Source of the DNA: an uncultured Oribacterium sp.
GTDB lineage: Bacteria > Bacillota > Clostridia > Lachnospirales > Lachnospiraceae
Assembly: GCA_900772695.1 (NCBI GenBank)
Contig: CAAGRO010000111.1
Span: forward strand, 1 to 7,844
DNA: 7,844 bases
Direction: 5' to 3'
In this document: in pieces, positions 6,401 through 7,844 of the stretch
Numbering within the stretch: the first letter of the stretch is position 1
Layout: each line of letters opens with the position of its first letter
Program-made: the position numbers and the translations under genes
The notes under the pieces: generated by a model
Seen by the model: the letters and a program-made list of their open reading frames with translations, nothing else
Database searches by the model: none
Told to the model about the DNA's origin: nothing

Positions 6401-7701
6401 TCGAGGAGTATAAGCTCGGCTATGTATTTTCGGTAGAAGCTGCGGCGGAGGCAGAAGATACGGAAGAGAATACGACGGTGGCGGATGGAAAGCGTGCGGA
6501 AGGACACAGGACGGCGGCGTCGGACGGAGAGGACGCGCATAATACCGCGGCCGATCTGGCAGGCGCGGAAGAGAAAAAAACGAAGGTGTATGTAAAGAGT
6601 GCGCAGGAGACCGTGGCAGAGCTCCGGAAGTCAGCGGAGGACCTCGAGTCGCTGAAGACGAAGGTGCAGCAGGTATACTTCGAGTGCAATGGCTATCTGA
6701 TCGATTATCAGATCAGCTCCTTCGAGCAGTTTGCAGAGCTTCGCGCGAAGCGTCCACAGGAGAGTACCTTCGTGATGCCGGTACAGCGACTGGATTACCA
6801 GGCACGCTATCGTGGCAGCCGGATCCCGTTCCAGAAGCTGTCGGGTATCCTCGATGAGGAGCTCAAGGGGCTTCAGCAGCTGATTCGGCAGGCAGACCGC
6901 GAACTCTTCGAAGATATCCTGTCGAACACGATGAGCCGGAAGATCCGTAGCCGCATCAACAGCGCGCAGAGCTGGGTCGAGAACATGAATCGGCAGATGG
7001 AGTGTATGAATACCTCGAGTGGTCTGAAGCTTCGTCTCCGCTGGCGCAGCAAGACGGCAGAGAGCGAATCCCAGCTGGATACCGCCGAGCTCGTAGAGCT
7101 TCTGCGAAAGGACTACCGCTCCATGAAGGAGGAAGAGGCTGCCCGTCTCAGCCAGCATTTCCGCTCGAAGGTGGAGGAGTCGCGTCGGATAGCGGAGGAC
7201 AGTGGTGGAAGTGCCTCCTTCTATCAGGTGATGCAGGAAGCGCTGGATTACCGGAAGTGGTTTGAGTTCCAGCTCTTCTGTGAGAAACCGGGCGAGCGGC
7301 AGAAGGAGCTGACGAACTCGGTATTCGGAACCTTCTCCGGTGGTGAGAAGGCGATGTCCATGTATGTTCCGCTGTTCTCGGCGGTGACTGCGAAGTATCG
7401 GGGTGCCCGTCCGGATGCGCCGCAGATCGTGTCGCTCGACGAGGCCTTCGCCGGCGTCGATAACCGGAATATCCGGGATATGTTCCGACTCATGCGGGAG
7501 TTCGGCTTTGATTTCATCATCAATTCCCAGGTGCTCTGGGGCGATGCCGATACCCTCGACGCACTGGCGATCTATGAGCTCGTGCGCCCGAACAATGCAA
7601 AGTTCGTCACGGCACTTTCCTTCCTTTGGAACGGAAATGTTCGTGTACTGATGGAGGATGCAGAGGAGATGGAAGAGGAGAGCAGGCGACTTGAGGAATA
7701 A
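3442..7701 (+). CDS. jetC: Wadjet type II JetC, SMC/MukB-like ATPase (TIGR02680 family)
   Basis: JetC is the motor of the Wadjet complex: ATP-driven dimeric heads with long coiled-coil arms that, with JetA and JetB, extrude DNA loops so that JetD can cut small circles. The protein has 1419 residues, close to my recollection of the family size. Seen in it: LINFWYYDEQEF at the start; Walker A GSNGSGKS at 35-42; the family blocks PLLLDGN, ERLDPFGSRDRKM, RTGYLYMEFKR and MGIRARRGK; RTPKLSRDFKPSV near the end of the N-terminal head (about 1-235). A first coiled coil follows (about 236-593), then a globular hinge-like part (about 594-735), a second coiled coil (about 736-990) and an acidic low-complexity segment (999-1048). 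The C-terminal head carries the signature FSGGEK at 1298-1303, Walker B IVSLDEAF at 1329-1336 with the catalytic Glu at 1334, and a D-loop AGVD at 1337-1340. All ATPase motifs are intact, so it looks functional. Confidence 0.93.
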   Translation: MGQNRWHANKLGLINFWYYDEQEFCFAKGRLLLRGSNGSGKSVTMQSAIPLLLDGNANPERLDPFGSRDRKMSGYLLEEGDEREERTGYLYMEFKREKSESYFTIGMGIRARRGKPLDKWYFGILDGRRVGVDFSLYRSGAEKLTLTRKELENRLAEGGRVYDRQADYIEFVNQQLFGFATTDAYREMLDLLIQLRTPKLSRDFKPSVINDILSSALQGLSEEDLRPMTEAIENMDSLRLQLETKEVARKAVDHIARVFDRYNRSMLYAKASAADQAGKRLKANIQALAEEQTKLSEAASRLTALTDELAQLSSQKATMEMEREELGKSDAYQLKQEEQKLVGQLAGLQENRTKKEARIGKKQDDERACRAQLQQLDEKKATKRAEIQDCLEDMSAQAECMNYQAQSFLEDELTKGIDEAFSFKTYEAEFQKTKQGIQEGLVVQQRLAKGEEKLREKRDELARQQDSADRAERKLREAEAALTEAESSWKEALYIWHGENQELKLPEEVLQGLCRFADSYDEGADYAQAKRPVDRALQDLGLQLKEELEARRRESRALSEEKANCEAELREWENEREPEPERSEAVLENRRRLTKRGIPYHAFYKTLEFADSLDDETRNRIEEAMLEMGLLDALVIEESYREEVLRLDPGACDRYIFVRKNAGKTLGKTALDALTLNDSVNTVFLNMEMTDILGHISMEGNAETVISADGTWRNGLLAGTISGEYHAGFIGTQARERNRAEKIRVLKERIAELEAEITRLSEEMAQFQNRIEHLEEEYRGFPKEKALKDALNVCEEAEKWLELQNKQKQKLDQEVHALIQALQEDRTEAAKIAERLYLRNSLEVFVQASQAAMEYQSGLRALALTHASYLDQVAALRQQQAQLDGIEADLEQLRYDQGILEKDIRDVENRRASIEKQLALTDYAAIQERLDTCIEWLAHYDETRGNCENERGRKETECRNTKEKIETLSAARILLEAEQAYTEEVYLEEYKLGYVFSVEAAAEAEDTEENTTVADGKRAEGHRTAASDGEDAHNTAADLAGAEEKKTKVYVKSAQETVAELRKSAEDLESLKTKVQQVYFECNGYLIDYQISSFEQFAELRAKRPQESTFVMPVQRLDYQARYRGSRIPFQKLSGILDEELKGLQQLIRQADRELFEDILSNTMSRKIRSRINSAQSWVENMNRQMECMNTSSGLKLRLRWRSKTAESESQLDTAELVELLRKDYRSMKEEEAARLSQHFRSKVEESRRIAEDSGGSASFYQVMQEALDYRKWFEFQLFCEKPGERQKELTNSVFGTFSGGEKAMSMYVPLFSAVTAKYRGARPDAPQIVSLDEAFAGVDNRNIRDMFRLMREFGFDFIINSQVLWGDADTLDALAIYELVRPNNAKFVTALSFLWNGNVRVLMEDAEEMEEESRRLEE
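6436..6585 (+). other. Low-complexity acidic/alanine-rich segment of JetC
   Basis: Residues 999-1048 of JetC are almost only A, E, D, T, G, K, R and N, with no large hydrophobic residue except V1013 and L1039. Order resumes at about VYVKSAQETV. It interrupts the end of the second coiled coil before the C-terminal head and is probably disordered. The frame is kept through it. Confidence 0.65.
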
Positions 7702-7724
7702 CAGTCGATGCTAAAGGATCGCGC

Positions 7725-7793
7725 AGGGGCTCCAGAGGGCCGGCAACGGATGCACACTACTCCGCGACCGGTGAACTCTAAGCCGGGGACCCT
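7725..7793 (+). repeat. Structured intergenic repeat, copy B (after jetC)
   Basis: This is the second copy of the 69-bp unit, 23 bp after the jetC stop. It differs from copy A at six positions. The homologous hairpin remains possible: CCGG 7740-7743 with CCGG 7768-7771 flanked by a G-T wobble (7739/7772), internal loop CAA/CGA, CGGA 7747-7750 with TCCG 7761-7764, and an outer stem of 7727-7729 with 7790-7792 plus 7730-7733 with 7785-7788. Unlike copy A it is followed by a sequence that can pair with its 5' side. Confidence 0.8.
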
Positions 7794-7813
7794 AAGCGGC
7801 ACTAGGCCCTCTG
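7733..7813 (+). promoter_or_regulatory. Competing 9-bp long-range helix around copy B
   Basis: CAGAGGGCC (7733-7741) is perfectly complementary to GGCCCTCTG (7805-7813). Pairing of these strands closes a junction over the repeat core and excludes the outer stem and part of the CCGG stem of the repeat hairpin. Two mutually exclusive folds upstream of a terminator-like hairpin resemble an attenuator or riboswitch layout. A ligand or function cannot be read from the sequence. Confidence 0.4.
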
Positions 7814-7819
7814 CAATCG

Positions 7820-7844
7820 CTGAGTTTTCTTTATGAAAACTCAG
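7820..7844 (+). terminator. Perfect 10-bp hairpin at the window end, candidate terminator
   Basis: CTGAGTTTTC (7820-7829) pairs with GAAAACTCAG (7835-7844) around a 5-nt TTTAT loop. The window stops at the last paired base, so a following T run cannot be seen. The stem is AT-rich in its upper part. It could end the jetABC transcript or be half of a regulatory switch between jetC and a downstream gene. Confidence 0.45.

Noticed and set aside
676..7701. Assignment to MukFEB or Wadjet type I/III
   Set aside because: JetC has TIGR02680 blocks (NFWYYDEQEF, ERLDPFGSRDRKM, RTGYLYMEFKR), and JetA and JetB resemble TIGR02677 and TIGR02678, which fit type II better. This is from memory of the families, not a search.

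Overview
The window carries most of a Wadjet anti-plasmid/anti-phage operon of the type II (TIGR02677-TIGR02678-TIGR02680) kind, next to the 3' end of a cobalamin biosynthesis gene. The organism is probably a fairly GC-rich anaerobic Firmicute (Clostridia/Lachnospiraceae-like). This rests on the AGGA-type ribosome binding sites, the anaerobic-route cbiG gene and the flavour of the Jet proteins. It is an inference with moderate to low confidence; no marker gene is present.

Layout: (1) 2-478, the C-terminal part of CbiG, cut by the window edge. (2) 479-675, a gene-free stretch with an exact 24-bp duplication of the cbiG 3' end, a GC-rich hairpin, a candidate promoter and a short leader hairpin. 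(3) 676-2157 jetA (kleisin, MukF-like) and 2160-3275 jetB (MukE/KITE-like), translationally coupled. (4) 3276-3441, a 166-bp spacer with a 69-bp structured repeat (copy A) and a strong hairpin before the jetC ribosome binding site. (5) 3442-7701 jetC, a 1419-residue SMC-like ATPase with intact Walker A, signature and Walker B motifs. (6) 7702-7844, a spacer with copy B of the structured repeat and a perfect 10-bp hairpin that runs to the last base.

From family knowledge, JetA, JetB and JetC form an SMC-type DNA loop-extruding motor, and JetD (TIGR02679/DUF2399, TOPRIM nuclease) cuts small circular DNA that the motor recognises. JetD is not in the window; it should lie just downstream if the system is complete.

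The most unusual content lies between the genes. Two ungapped copies of a 69-bp element (63 of 69 positions identical) sit after jetB and after jetC. Both can fold into the same long hairpin with a symmetric CAA-type internal loop, and most of their differences keep the fold. Copy B can also form a competing 9-bp helix followed by a terminator-like hairpin. I do not recognise the element as a known riboswitch, ribozyme or mobile repeat.
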